From NCBI GenBank assembly GCA_031213475.1, contig JARUPZ010000005.1:8986988-9050987 (forward strand): DNA of 64,000 nucleotides, given 5' to 3'. The notes below the pieces were generated by a model. That model saw only the letters and a program-made list of their open reading frames with translations. It ran no database searches and was not told the DNA's origin. The DNA comes from Nereocystis luetkeana (Eukaryota; Sar; Phaeophyceae; Laminariales; Laminariaceae). Shown here piece by piece: positions 21,488 to 31,849 of this stretch. Position numbers and translations under genes: made by a program. The stretch's first letter is position 1, and each line of letters begins with the position of its first letter.

Positions 21488-22033
21488 GTGCTTGAACAAG
21501 AACAACTGGACGGCTCGGTACGGCCCATTGCTTATATCAGCCGCGCTACTCTCGATTCCGAGAGGCACTGGACCCCGTTGGGCCTGAAAGCTGGCAGCAA
21601 TGTCTGGGCTATCAAGCGACTCCGCGGCTACCTATGGGGGACAAAGTTTCGCATATTTTCGGACCACAAGGCACTTGAGAGCATCGGCAAAGTAGGGGAT
21701 CATAACGCGCGAGTTCAGCGGTGGCTCGAGTTCCTCACAGCGTTCGACTACACCCTCGAGTACCGCCAGGGCAGCGCCAACGGCAATGCTGATTTTCTCT
21801 CTCGCTTGCCAGAGCCCGCCATAGAACACGACCGCAGTGGGTCTAGCAGCCTCACCCCGTCGAGGACGGGGGTATCTTCCTCATCCAGGCCCGCGGGCTT
21901 CGCACTCGCTCTTCCCCGACCCCCAGTGTCGGTTTGGGTGGGCTGGTGCCCCGCACCGAAAGTGCCGTCTTGGGTGGGCTGCCTTTCACCTCTTCGGATT
22001 TTCGCGATTTTTGCACACACGGGCCACGTATGA
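21488..22033 (+). CDS. RNase H region of pol, gypsy element
   Basis: The frame gives 181 residues, and the first ~105 match Ty3/gypsy RNase H. It has RPIAYISRATLDSERHW, WAIKRLRGYLWG, FSDHKALESI and the closing NGNADFLSRLP block, equivalent to the N-x-x-A-D-x-L-S-R motif. The domain removes RNA from RNA:DNA hybrids during cDNA synthesis. The rest is a Ser/Pro-rich linker leading into a repeat. Confidence 0.8.
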   Translation: MLEQEQLDGSVRPIAYISRATLDSERHWTPLGLKAGSNVWAIKRLRGYLWGTKFRIFSDHKALESIGKVGDHNARVQRWLEFLTAFDYTLEYRQGSANGNADFLSRLPEPAIEHDRSGSSSLTPSRTGVSSSSRPAGFALALPRPPVSVWVGWCPAPKVPSWVGCLSPLRIFAIFAHTGHV

Positions 22034-22189
22034 GGATTGACGACCTCTCTGCTCTTTCGGGGAGATTCGTCGCTCGTGTCTCTGCTTCCGTCGCCACCGT
22101 CGATCGCCGTCCTGGCTTGAGGGTTTTGTCACCCGCCGCCAACGCCGCTTTCGCTTCGGTTTTTGTAGTACCCCCCGGGGGCGACCAGG

Positions 22190-22775
22190 GCTCTGCAGAA
22201 GCCCCCGCTGCAGCGACGACAGTCGCCCAGCGCGCTCCTCCCCCGACGAGCATTTTACAGGGACAAGATTCCGCCGTGAGCACTGCTCCGGCCGCGTCCG
22301 CCCCTTCGGGCCAGGGCAATGCAGAAGCCGCCACTGTAGCGACGACAGTCGCCCAGCACGCTCCTCCCCCGACGAGCTTTTTACATTGACAAGATTCCGC
22401 CCTGAGCACTGCTCCGGCCGCGTCTGACCCTTCGGGCCAGGGCAATGCAGAAGCCCCCGCTGTAGCGACGATTGCCGCCCAGCACGCTCCTCCCCCGACG
22501 AGCATTTTACAGGGACAAGATTCCGCTGTGAGCACTGCTCCGGCCGCGTCTGCCCCTCCAGCCAGGGCAATGCAGAAGCCCCCGCTGTAGCGACGATTGT
22601 CGCCCAGCACGCTCCTCCCCCGACGAGCATTTTACAGGGACAAGATTCCGCCGTGAGCACTGCTCCGGCCGCGTCTGCCCCTCCAGCCAGGGCAATGCCG
22701 AAGCCCCGCTGCAGCGACGATTGTCGCCCAGCACGCTCCTCCCCCGACGAGCACTTAACAGGGAGAAGATTGCAC
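22190..22775 (+). repeat. Tandem ~125-bp repeat in the pol linker (five units)
   Basis: CCCCGACGAG recurs at 22241, 22367, 22493, 22617 and 22742, so spacing is 124-126 bp. The units encode APPPTSILQGQDSAVSTAPA and SGQGNAEA-like peptide, which is Ala/Pro/Ser-rich and probably disordered. They sit between RNase H and the integrase tail. Confidence 0.88.
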
Positions 22776-22776
22776 T

Positions 22777-23355
22777 GTGATCACTGATCTGGCCGCGTCT
22801 ACCCCATCGCCGCCTGGCACCCCGGCGCCTCCGACCGTTTTGCCGTCTTCCGGCCGCATCTCCACTCGGACGCGCCGACGAGCAACCGCCACCGCTGGCT
22901 CCGCACCGCCTGCTGTTGATAATGGCTTCGGGCCCGACGGGGCCCCTAGACCATCAGCCCGGCGCGCTATCACCCCACCGCGAGCCCCACGGCCGCAACC
23001 GTCCGCACCAGTCGTGTTGGCCCCGGCTCCTGCCGCTTCGTTGGTCCCGACGATACCCATCCCGTCCGAACGCGACCGCGCCGAACCCGTGGGAACCCCT
23101 CTTTTACGGCTTCCGCGGCTAACTGACGAACCGCCCGTCCCCACGAATGACTTGGACGCCCTCGGCGCAGCTGCCGAATTTCAGTTCGCCCTCGGCTGCC
23201 ACGCCCCCCCCTCACGATTTTCGAGCGTGCTGGAGTCGCCGGCCACCAAAGCTTGGCCCGCGACCACCTCGCCTATTGCGACTTGGCGGCGGACCGCCAG
23301 CAGCGCGCGTACGATATCGTTCGCGAACACCACGCCCTCACTGTTGCCCGCGTGA
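22777..23355 (+). CDS. Pro/Ala-rich pol linker ORF, gypsy element
   Basis: The frame gives 192 residues, mostly Pro, Ala, Thr, Ser and Arg, with no domain. It overlaps the start of the integrase-tail frame. It is likely linker sequence of the polyprotein or out-of-frame shadow. Confidence 0.3.
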   Translation: MITDLAASTPSPPGTPAPPTVLPSSGRISTRTRRRATATAGSAPPAVDNGFGPDGAPRPSARRAITPPRAPRPQPSAPVVLAPAPAASLVPTIPIPSERDRAEPVGTPLLRLPRLTDEPPVPTNDLDALGAAAEFQFALGCHAPPSRFSSVLESPATKAWPATTSPIATWRRTASSARTISFANTTPSLLPA

Positions 23356-24401
23356 ACCGCCGCAACTCCGCCCTCGCCGACGCTCTGCGTCCGGTCCCCA
23401 GATTTGACGTTGGCGGCTGGGCGTGGGTGTACAATACGGCGGCCACCATCCGCCAGGGGGCAAAACCCGACACGGACGCCAAGGTCCTCAAGGCCAAACT
23501 CTCACTCAACTGGACAGGCCCCTACAAAGTTCTCGCAGTTGGCCCCTGCTCCGCAGCGGACACCCCGGACGGATCTCCTCTTGGGGCAAAGCTCCTGTAT
23601 TTGGATCTCCCCTCCGATATGCCCGGCGCGGATGCTCGTCGGCGCGTTTCAGTTCAATGCTTCGAGCCCTGTGCCAACCCCCACGACCGTGGCGACATGC
23701 CGAAGTATTTGCCAGCGGGGTTGACGCTGTACGTGCTCAACAACTTCTCCAAGAAATCTCCCCCGTACCACGCCACCCAAGATGACGTCTCGACACCTCT
23801 TCACCGACTCGAAGTGGAAAATATTACCGGACACCAATCGGTTCGAGGTCGAGGTGGCGTCATCGCAGTGATGTACGAGACGCACTGGACTGGACTCTCC
23901 CGTCCATCCTGGGAACGGGAAATGGACCTTCAGCTTTCTCGCCAAGCAATTTTGCGCTACTGGGCCGGCACCCCGAACCAGCATCGTCAAACCAACCGCC
24001 TGTACCGCCGAATAAGAATCGGCGCGGCACAACGGGAGCTCTCTCGGAGTAAGAGCGAGCGGTTTCTGGCACCCGGCTATGGCTGTGTCTCGCACGTCGA
24101 CTGGCTTCGCCGACACTGCAACACCGTGCTTCTCAACGCGGCCCATTTTTGGTACAAGGGCGACCACGGACTGTGGTGGCTCGGCAAAATCAGCGCGACT
24201 ATGCCCACGGATGGAGTATATTTTGTTCGATTTTTGGACGACCCGGGACCGATCAAGCTTCCTCTTTCTCCGGCGCGCTACACGACTTCGACGAGAGCTG
24301 TACGAGGCTCTTGGTGTTTGCAACTTCACTTGGCTAGCGCGTTTGCACGGGGGGTCCAGCGTAGCGTAGACGAATCTCGAGGCGCCGCCGTGGATAGCTG
24401 A
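23253..24401 (+). CDS. Integrase C-terminal region with GPY, chromodomain-like and Tudor/agenet-like segments
   Basis: The 382-residue frame begins with a helical RQQRAYDIVREHH block of the kind that precedes the integrase tail. WAWVYNTAATIRQG and LNWTGPYKVLAVGP (GPY at 89-91) define the GPY/F module that ends many gypsy integrases. Residues ~187-236 (GHQSVRGRGGVIAVMYETHW, GLSRPSWE, ILRYW) read like a chromodomain. Residues ~298-345 (FWYKGDHGLWWLGKI, GVYFVRFLDDPGPIKLPLSP) read like a Tudor/agenet-type SH3 barrel. In chromoviruses, such tails bind histone marks and steer insertion. Two reader-like modules in series are unusual. GPY is secure, chromodomain fairly likely and Tudor a shape-based guess. 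Confidence 0.72.
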   Translation: MARDHLAYCDLAADRQQRAYDIVREHHALTVARVNRRNSALADALRPVPRFDVGGWAWVYNTAATIRQGAKPDTDAKVLKAKLSLNWTGPYKVLAVGPCSAADTPDGSPLGAKLLYLDLPSDMPGADARRRVSVQCFEPCANPHDRGDMPKYLPAGLTLYVLNNFSKKSPPYHATQDDVSTPLHRLEVENITGHQSVRGRGGVIAVMYETHWTGLSRPSWEREMDLQLSRQAILRYWAGTPNQHRQTNRLYRRIRIGAAQRELSRSKSERFLAPGYGCVSHVDWLRRHCNTVLLNAAHFWYKGDHGLWWLGKISATMPTDGVYFVRFLDDPGPIKLPLSPARYTTSTRAVRGSWCLQLHLASAFARGVQRSVDESRGAAVDS

Positions 24402-25012
24402 TTTTCGCTTCTTGGCTGCCCTCGATTTTTTTTCTTGACGTTTTCCTGGGTTTGGGCGGTGATCTTTCTCGTTGTTGACGTTTTCCGACTTTTCGGGTCG
24501 ATATTTTTTTTCTGGCAGGTGTGTTCCTGGGTTGTTTGTTTGAGTGTTTTTCTTGGGCTTGGTTAGGGATAATGTTCGCGTATTCTGTCCTGCCTACCCC
24601 CCCGCTCAGTGTTGGGGCTGGTTGGGTAATCGTACCACTCACTGTGGCACAGGACACGTTTCCCGAGTAGTAGGCTGGGTTTTCGATGTCTCTTGACATC
24701 TTCCGTGATACCAGGTATTATTCTTCTCGTCTTTTTTTTATGTTCCCTTTTCACTTTCCCTGCATCTTCCTCGCCCCCCCCCGTCGCGGGTGACATGGCG
24801 ATGGTTTTTCGTTGACGATTTCTTCCTGCCCCTTGAGGCTACGCTTCCTTTCATTCTTTTTTACGTACTTTGCCGGCTTCGTCGCCTTGCCGTTCAGAGG
24901 TGTGGGAGTGGGTTTTGAGGAGCCGCATCTTCGACTCATGTTCTAGTTGTGGAATCGGGGTTTTCATGAATTTCCCTCAATTCTGCATATACGGCTCATC
25001 AGAGTGGGCTGG
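24402..25012 (+). other. 3' untranslated part of the gypsy element
   Basis: Pyrimidine-rich sequence runs from the last ORF to the 3' LTR. One TACCAGGTA lies at 24709-24717. No gene is recognised. Confidence 0.5.
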
Positions 25013-25293
25013 TGTTATGATACTGCTTTGTATGAGGTTGAAAGCCCGGTAATTACCTGGGTTCTGGCACTGGGAACGTATTTGTATAATAGTACTTGAA
25101 AGGCATATCTTGGGTGGGAAACCAGGGGTTTTCCAGAGAGGCACGAGCGTGGTCCCAGTCTCTGTCGTGCTCGAAAGGAATGAAGTGGCTCTTCTATCTC
25201 TAAGCGAACATCAACGTGAGTACCAATGAGTACCGGCTTAATAGGCAGACCTGCCCAGGGATACAAAGTGTCCCTCTGTCCATGATCTTAACA
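25013..25293 (+). repeat. 3' LTR of the gypsy element
   Basis: It is 281 bp, TGTTATG...CTTAACA, followed by GAGG at 25294-25297, equal to the four bases before the 5' LTR. It differs from the 5' LTR at about nine bases plus one 5-bp length change. In that change a TA has become TATAATA. Confidence 0.95.
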
Positions 25294-25297
25294 GAGG

Positions 25298-26675
25298 CCC
25301 GTCCCCCTGTTCGTCAGCCTCGGCCGCCGCCGAGCAAATGTGAAGGTAATCGCGGTAATGAGATGGTGTTCGCGGTAATATGACAACGAACATTCCGGGA
25401 GACGACGGTAAACGCGGCAATTTTTCGAATGAATCGCAGCAACGTGGCAGCAGACGTGGTAATGTCATGGTAATGTCATGGTTATCGCGGGAATACAACG
25501 GAAACCGCAGTAGTACTGAAATCACAGCAACAAGGGATATATGTGATACACGCGGAAAACTTGGAACTGGTCTAACCCAACCAAACACCATTCAACTGCA
25601 GAACCCATATTTCCGAATGCAATACTACTGTCGGTAGTCCCGCCTCTCGTCGGTTTCCACTGTCTGGTCTCAATTACTGACGACGAGTATGCTTCAAACG
25701 GCATTGGCGTTGCTTGATGGGCCGTTTTTATTATCGGTACTTACTATAACGTGGCTTGGCGACGTGGTTTTCGCTCGGTAGTAGATGTTTCGACGGTAAC
25801 GACAAAACAATAGGCGCGCGGCAAACCCAAGCTTTGCCGTTACCGAAGATTTGGGGCGGGTATGTGATGTCCGTCATTCTACCGAGCATAGTCTGTGAAA
25901 TAAAAGCTCACCCTCGTGCACCCTACTCGACTCGGCGCAAGCCAGAATCAGCACGTAGTATTCTACCACTTGAGCAGAAAAACATGGTTGGCACCACACG
26001 TCGCACAGCGAATCGGTGCTCATTCCACAATCTAGGTATTTCAGGGAAGGTGCATACATACCTGATCTGTGTGATCTGTATGATCTGTATGATCTAGCTC
26101 ATGTTACCGGGTGAGAGCTGTACAAACTGCATGATCTAGCACAATAGCACATGTTACGTGGGTTAGATACGTACTATGCACAGCAACTCTTAACGGCAGC
26201 TTATGAGCTAGATGAACTACCGTAGATTAGGATATGTCCGATGTGTCGTTGGCACCCGAAAAACATCTTCGCAGAGGCAACTTAATTCCAGGAAAGTCCT
26301 CGGGTCCGTCGGGTGCCAACAACGACTGACAGGCCAAACGGAAGAATATTGAACACATTTTTCACAACTTCTGCGCCAGCACCCCGATTTCGGTCCTGAT
26401 GACCCCATGACGGGTCGAGATTAGGGGTAGGGTTCGGGTCTGGATCGGGTTGGCCACAGCGAAAACCAAGAAAACGATATTGGGAGTTCCCTGTCCGTTT
26501 CCGCGACACCCATACTGGTGTGTGGTTTTCTACACAGTGATAAAACGCGTCCGATGTATCACGCAGCCGGCAAAGTTGAGTACCAACACTCAATCGGTCG
26601 AACTCGCAGCTGTTGTGACACTTCCGTAAAAAGTCACAATCGACACTCTCGAAAAGGTCCAACTCTTGAAAAAAC
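25298..26675. other. Right flank, dispersed repeats, no gene
   Basis: The right copy of the direct repeat of 10909-11080 lies at 25340-25503, in the same orientation. A diverged partner of 5588-5790 lies at 26058-26230, with GATCTGTATGATCT words. Short frames have no domain. Confidence 0.55.
25340..25503 (+). repeat. Direct repeat flanking the gypsy insertion region, right copy
   Basis: It repeats GGTGTTCGCGGTAATATGAC, GACGACGGTAAACGCG and TTTCGAATGAATCGC from 10909-11080 with few changes, plus a short local duplication of GGTAATGTCAT. Confidence 0.8.
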
Positions 26676-26784
26676 TATTACGGGGTACCATGGTTAATAG
26701 GACCTACGGTACACACAAAAACCTTTATATTTCCCTATTTCTACCAACAACATTTGGTCCTATTCACTATGGTCCCCCGTAATA
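26676..26784 (+). mobile_element. MITE family A, copy 4
   Basis: The full copy begins TATTACGGGGTACCATGG and ends CTATGGTCCCCCGTAATA, with a TA at both edges. The core is ACCTACGGTACACACAAAAACC and TTTCTACCAACAACATTTGGTCC. Confidence 0.9.
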
Positions 26785-27689
26785 GAGCGCAAACACCGAA
26801 CTAAATATATACGATACTACTAGGGAATAAAAGGCCCTCCCGCCCCCACGGTGGTCGGGCCATATTCCTGTAGATAATATAGGAGCTATAATAGGTGAGC
26901 CAATACTACATACCCTGGTACATAGAATGGACAATCATTGTGGCCCCGTGCTTTAAATTAATGAGAACCGCTTTGTAAGTCACTTCATGGGACCTCAATA
27001 AGCGCTAAAATGATGAAGTATGTGCAATATTTATTTGATATGCTTGCTCCCTCTCTGAAATCTCACACTGCAACTTTATTTGGTCGTTGGTTGCAGCAGT
27101 GTGATGCAATACAATCTGCGGGTAATACGATAAGCGCACAGCAGAGGGACCACACTCGGAGTATGGACTGTTTCCGTGTCGAGCAAATTTCGTACTCTGA
27201 ATGCTGAGACTATTATTCATAGATAGGGTGCTTGCGACTTCAACATTGCGAGTGACTGGGAGTGTGAGCAGTACTCAACTTCAAACCTCTAAATACTGCC
27301 TAAATGTTGCGAGTAAGTGCGTGTGAGTAGTACTAAGGATCCAAATGCCACGAGTGCAAGGAATGCCCGCAGGGTCGGACGCCGAAATATCCGAATGAAC
27401 GGTCGTTAATATTATCACTTTAATCGAGAGGATGAGGTGTGTCAAATCGAGATGTCAGAGCAGAGGTCAGACGACCGTGCTGGTAGGATAATGAAATGAA
27501 AACGATGTCGAACTTACTTCATCACAAACACGAGGATGATGGAGACGGCAGCAGCAGTGGTAACGCAAAATGTAAATGCCGTACGAGACGTATCTGCACG
27601 AAGAACGGCTGTAATTATGGTGGTCACCGACAGAAGAGCGTGCCGGATTGGGTCTTCTTGAGCAAAGGCCAGACGATGCTCGTAAGTTA
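26785..27689. other. Gene-free stretch
   Basis: I see no gene or defined repeat. Words such as GCGAGTRACTGRGAGTGTGAG occur twice near 27246 and 27308, and grade into the next minisatellite. Confidence 0.4.
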
Positions 27690-28375
27690 TCAATATGGGA
27701 AGGTGCAGATACTACGCAGATGCTCCGAGTACCTTGGAGTAAAGTAACGAGTATCGGAGATAGATTACTGCAGGTACTTCGTGTACTCGGAGTATTTCAG
27801 GGCTCGATACTCCGAGATACTGCTCGTACTCGGAGTATTTCGGGTATGATCACTCTCAATACTGCTTGTACTCGGAGTATTTTGGGTTTCGATACTCTGA
27901 AATACTGATGTACTCCGAGTATTTTGGGGTTTATTACTCTGGAATACTCGTTGTGCTTGAAATATTTGGGGATTTTGTACTGCTCCTACTTTGAGTACTC
28001 GGAGTACTTGGGCATTTCGTACTGCGAAAACTTCAGTACTCGGAGTATTTCAGGGTTTCATATTCCGAGGTACGAGTAATACTCGGAGTATTCCAGGGTT
28101 ATATACTCCCAATATACTCCGGGTTAGAATATTACTCGGAGTATTTAACTCGGATGAAGAATTCCTGGGTTCAATACTCGCAATACTCGGAGTACTCCGA
28201 GTAATTTAGATGTTTGTACTCTGGGTACTCCTTGTACTCGACTTTAAGTGCTGCTCATACTCCCAGTACTCGGGAGTATTTGGGTCTTCAGCACTGCTCA
28301 TACTCCAAGTACTCCGAGTATTTAGGCCACCAGTACTCTAATACTCGGAGTACTCGGAGTACGAAAAAATTACTC
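27690..28375. repeat. Degenerate minisatellite with the core TACTCGGAGTA
   Basis: The 11-mer TACTCGGAGTA, or its complement TACTCCGAGTA, recurs about every 30-45 bp, spaced by TTTCGGGTTT-like filler. The core is nearly its own reverse complement, so units appear on both strands. Frames through it are not genes. Confidence 0.85.
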
Positions 28376-28679
28376 GGAGTGGCTGTAAAATAGAGAAAAA
28401 TGGGTACATAACTAACTGTGTGAAGAACACGGGTGAACTCGTCTCTCGCGTCCGGGTTGATAGTTGCGAGGCAGACAGACAGACGCGGCCAACCCATTGG
28501 CCGACTTCGCGCCCTGTCGGAGGTGAGTCGGTGTCGTATGCCTTCGGCCTACTTTTCATACCTGTGACGCATCCGGCCAAATCGTTCGTGAGTCTCCGCG
28601 TTGCGGTGATAGGCGGTTTGTGTTGTCTCACCACAGGTGCTGCAGGCAGGCTTCTTCCTTCCGCTGCTGTATGACATAA
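28376..28679. other. Gene-free spacer
   Basis: Nothing is recognised here apart from mixed single-copy-looking sequence. Confidence 0.4.
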
Positions 28680-29560
28680 TGTGACATGCCGTGGACACTG
28701 CCGCGGAATGTCGCGGGATGCCGTGGGCAGTGCCGCGGCATGCCACGACATCCCGCGACATTTTGCCACGATATGCCCGGAACGACTGCCGCGGAAAGGC
28801 CCACGACAAGCGCAACGGCAACCCTCGCGGCCCGTCACGGGCATGGCTCGTGGTAGCCACGGCACGCCACGCCGTGACCCACGGCAATACTCACGCAAAT
28901 CCTGCGGCAAGTTCCGCGGCCGTGCCCGCGGCAACACGTACGGCAAGCACTGCGGCAAGTTCCGCGGCAAGGCCCCGCGCGGACAGTCCCGCGCAATCGA
29001 CAAGGCCCGCGGAAAAACCTCTGACGCGTTCCACGGCAAGGTCCCACGGCAAGCCCCGCGGCAAGGTCCCACGTCAACACCCATGGCCGGTCCCGCGGCA
29101 ACACCCGCGGGAAGTACCGCGGTAACACCCGCGGATAGTCCCGCCGCTGGGAACAGGGTGCCAGGTGGACCCCCGGCGGCAGCTGCCACGGGCTTAATAC
29201 GTTTCTGCACCTTGTGGGTAGGGGCACGGTGCCAAGCGAGATGGGCCCACTGTAGGGTCAAGCCACCAAATAGGATCAGGGTGCCAGGTGGGGTCTCGCC
29301 GCGGTTCTTGCCGCGGGTGTTGTCGTGGGTCTTGCGGCGGAATTGCCGCGTGACTTGCCCCGAGTCTTGTCGTGGATCTTGCCACGGGACCTGCCGACGT
29401 ATTTACCGCGGGCGTTGTTCCGGGACTTTTTCGCGGATCTTGCCATCTAGGAATGTCGCCCCGGGACTTGCCACGATGTTGTCACGGATCTCACCACGGG
29501 TCTTTCCGCGGGTCTAGCCGTGGATCTTGTCGTGGGTCTTGCCGCGGGTTCTGTCGTGGG
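28680..29560. repeat. Degenerate CGCGGCAAG repeat, switching strand midway
   Basis: From 28680 to about 29140 the plus strand repeats CCGCGGCAAG-like 10-15-mers. From about 29290 to 29560 it repeats the complement (CTTGCCGCGGGT). The middle (29140-29290) is less repetitive, so the whole forms a large imperfect inverted arrangement. Long Arg/Gly-rich frames (for example 28681-29517) are explained by it. Confidence 0.8.
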
Positions 29561-29589
29561 TCTTGCAGGGTCCTACACTTTTTTACTTC

Positions 29590-29780
29590 TTCGTGGCATG
29601 CCGTGGCATTGCCATGGTACCACCCATGGCATACCATGGCATCCCATGGCGTGGCATAGGATTCCATGGGGGTGCCGTGGCACCACCGTGGCAACCCCCG
29701 CGAAACCGCCACAACGTCCCATGGCAACCCCACAACATCCCATGGCAACCCCCACGGCATCCCAACGTCCACGGCACCTA
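29590..29780. repeat. Degenerate CCATGGCA repeat
   Basis: CCATGGCAACCCC and CATGGCATCCCATGGC words repeat on both strands. It is probably a derivative of the neighbouring CCGCGGCAA repeat. Confidence 0.75.
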
Positions 29781-30084
29781 AGGTTAGGGTTAGATTAGGG
29801 TTCCATCGTATGACGTGGAGGTCCGTGGAAGGTTCCGTGGTATGCCGTGGAAGGTTTTGCAGGTGGTGCCACGGCAATGCCACGGCACGTCGCGAAAAAG
29901 GACAATAATGTACATCCCTTGGTTTTGTCACAATGCTTGCTGTGTTGCTGTTGCTGCTGTGAATACAGTACGGCATCCTACCGACTCCCCACGGTATTCC
30001 ACGGTATCCTACAGACTTACCACTTCTATTAGGCTCCTGTTCTACTAATAATGATGTTATGGAATGTTATTAATAGCACATGAC

Positions 30085-30613
30085 AGGTACGTACCTCCTG
30101 ACTCTCGCAGAGCCTCGGAAATATTAAGGCGCATGCACCTTTGTCGTGGCAGGCATCTATTAACTCGCCCAAACAAACAAACAAACAAACGAACAAACAA
30201 AACCGAAGGCGGCAGAGGGGCAACTCCTGATGTTCACGATGTTCCGTCGCTTGAGTACAGCAGTAGAGGAAAACTGGCAGCAACAACATCCAAGACAAAA
30301 AGTGTTAATACTCGTGAATCCCCCCCGTGTCCCACCTAGTAGGCAGGGAAGCAGGGGCCAACGAGAAAGAAAGAAGAGAAAAACAGAGCGACACTCGCCA
30401 ACCATTTTCAGAAATAAATGAAAATGGGCTTTTGAACGTACAGGTATATATACGTAGCGGGTTGGAGTTTGTTGTCAGAAAATAAATATAACCTGCTGTG
30501 TGTGTTAATGGGGATTTGTTTTATGATTTTTTTTTAGTATACCTCCCGGTGCCCGGGACTCAAAAAACACATTTATGGGGTGTCCGTATATTTTTGTGTA
30601 CCCACTCGTGTGT
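30085..30613. other. Unassigned sequence after the copia left end
   Basis: About 530 bp does not match the 3' LTR. An AAAC tetramer run lies at 30174-30200. No gene is recognised. Confidence 0.4.
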
Positions 30614-31063
30614 CCTAAGGCCGATTCTTATGACGTCAGATTTGCAGTCAGTTAAAAAGGTCTCTTTCAGCACGTTCGCATGGGTTTTTGCCCCGGAAAT
30701 GTTGAAAATTGGTATTTCTCGCCTCATACGAAATGTGTCGGGGTTCTCTCCAAGATCTATCAGGGGGCTGTTCCCGGTTGCAAGAAATCACCGTCGGCAC
30801 GTTTTCGGTCCAAATAAGGTGAATATGATTGCAATCGGGATCGGATCGAAGAATACTTTTTTTTTTCGTTTGGATCGTATTTGACCCCGTTGAGGGCCGA
30901 TTTTTTTCCTGTATATGGGTGAGAAGCGGGAAACACCCCCCGATATATCTTGGCGAGGGAGACCAATTTCGGACATTTCCAGGGCAAAAGCTCGTGCGAA
31001 CGTGCTGAAAGTTGTTTTTCGACTGACGGCAAAATCCGACGGCATGAGAATTAGCCTGCTAAG
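30614..31063. mobile_element. Fold-back element F1, ~450 bp with long imperfect inverted arms
   Basis: The left arm starts CCTAAGGCCGATTCTTATG and the right arm ends in its near complement (CATGAGAATTAGCCTGCTAAG). Arms of about 170 bp face each other across ~100 bp. Both strands translate to similar peptides (SFSTFAWVFAPEM and TFSTFARAFALEM), the signature of an inverted repeat. Its end sequence resembles the ends of the element at 56393. Confidence 0.8.
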
Positions 31064-31849
31064 CATGCATGCAAATAATATTAGCGGTAGTCATGTAGAA
31101 CGCTATTAATAGTGTCATCCCAACAGCAAAAAGGTATGCCTTGTGCGGTAGCTCCTCGGGGCCCTTTGAAGTCCAATCGGTCAGAAACATTGCCTCACAA
31201 GGCAAAAACTAAATAAAAGAACAACAGGGATCGGGAACCGATGTTATTGTAATCTACAAGTTTGTTGTTGTCACGTAGAGAGATTTCGGGGATTTAATAT
31301 GGTTCATATTATTCGGCTGAGTGCGTTTTAATAGCACGTGGCTCACGTTAACAGAGGGCACTGTTTGGTTGATCGCGCTTGTGGGGCTACCAAGCAAGTG
31401 GATACCGCACGGAACGGTGCTGGCAGGCAGACTGGTGGAACACGAGAACAGACGGGGTAGTTGCTTGCAGCTGGACAGCGGTCGCTCGCCGGGCCAGGTA
31501 TTTCGTGATTTACGATTCATCGCTACGCGCGCGGAGAGTCGAGGAAGTGGCGAGAGCCAAAGCAAAATCGGAGGTGGAGCGCTTCATACGTGGCACAGTC
31601 AGCGAGCGCGGAAGAGTCGACATCGCGCTGCGTCGCATCGGCCGGTACCAGGTATGTTTTTTTTTTTTTACGTGCTGATGCGGATTGTTTATTAGTCTCT
31701 TTGGCTCACGACACGCTTGTGGACGGAGGGCGTGTGCGTTCCGGGAGTGGCTCGAGCGAGGTGTGTTGCTGATGCCGAGAACAAAACGCGGGAGAATAGC
31801 AACAGTTCGACCTCATGACCCAAGCGCATGTAAATCACAAATCGCGGCA
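31064..31849. other. Unassigned 5' part of the outer copia element
   Basis: A TACCAGGTA lies at 31646-31654. Frames such as 31321-31695 carry no domain. This is probably leader sequence plus an older insertion. Confidence 0.4.

Larger units (their letters stand above)
13336..25293 (+). mobile_element. Ty3/gypsy LTR retrotransposon fossil with NADAR cargo
   Basis: The element is about 12 kb. LTRs of 276 bp (13336-13611) and 281 bp (25013-25293) both begin TGTTATGATAC and end CTTAACA. It is flanked by GAGG at 13332-13335 and 25294-25297, a 4-bp target duplication. Recognised parts in order are a repeat-rich 5' region, Gag with a CCHC zinc knuckle, a NADAR-domain ORF, an aspartic protease with DTG, RNase H, a repetitive linker, and an integrase C-terminal region with a GPY motif plus chromodomain-like and Tudor/agenet-like segments. 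Gypsy family follows from the RNase H and GPY signatures. It looks broken, with several breaks, and only part of pol is recognised. By eye the LTRs differ at about nine bases (roughly 3%), so the insertion is fairly recent. Confidence 0.92.

Noticed and set aside
28681-29517. 278-residue Arg/Gly-rich ORF
   Set aside because: It is explained by the CCGCGGCAAG repeat, and the opposite strand is equally open.
29780-29805. Interstitial telomere (GGTTAGGGTTAGATTAGGGTT)
   Set aside because: Only about three imperfect units in mixed DNA. This is too short to call a telomere scar.
30498-31066. Similar ORFs on both strands
   Set aside because: They are the two arms of an inverted repeat (fold-back element F1), not two genes.
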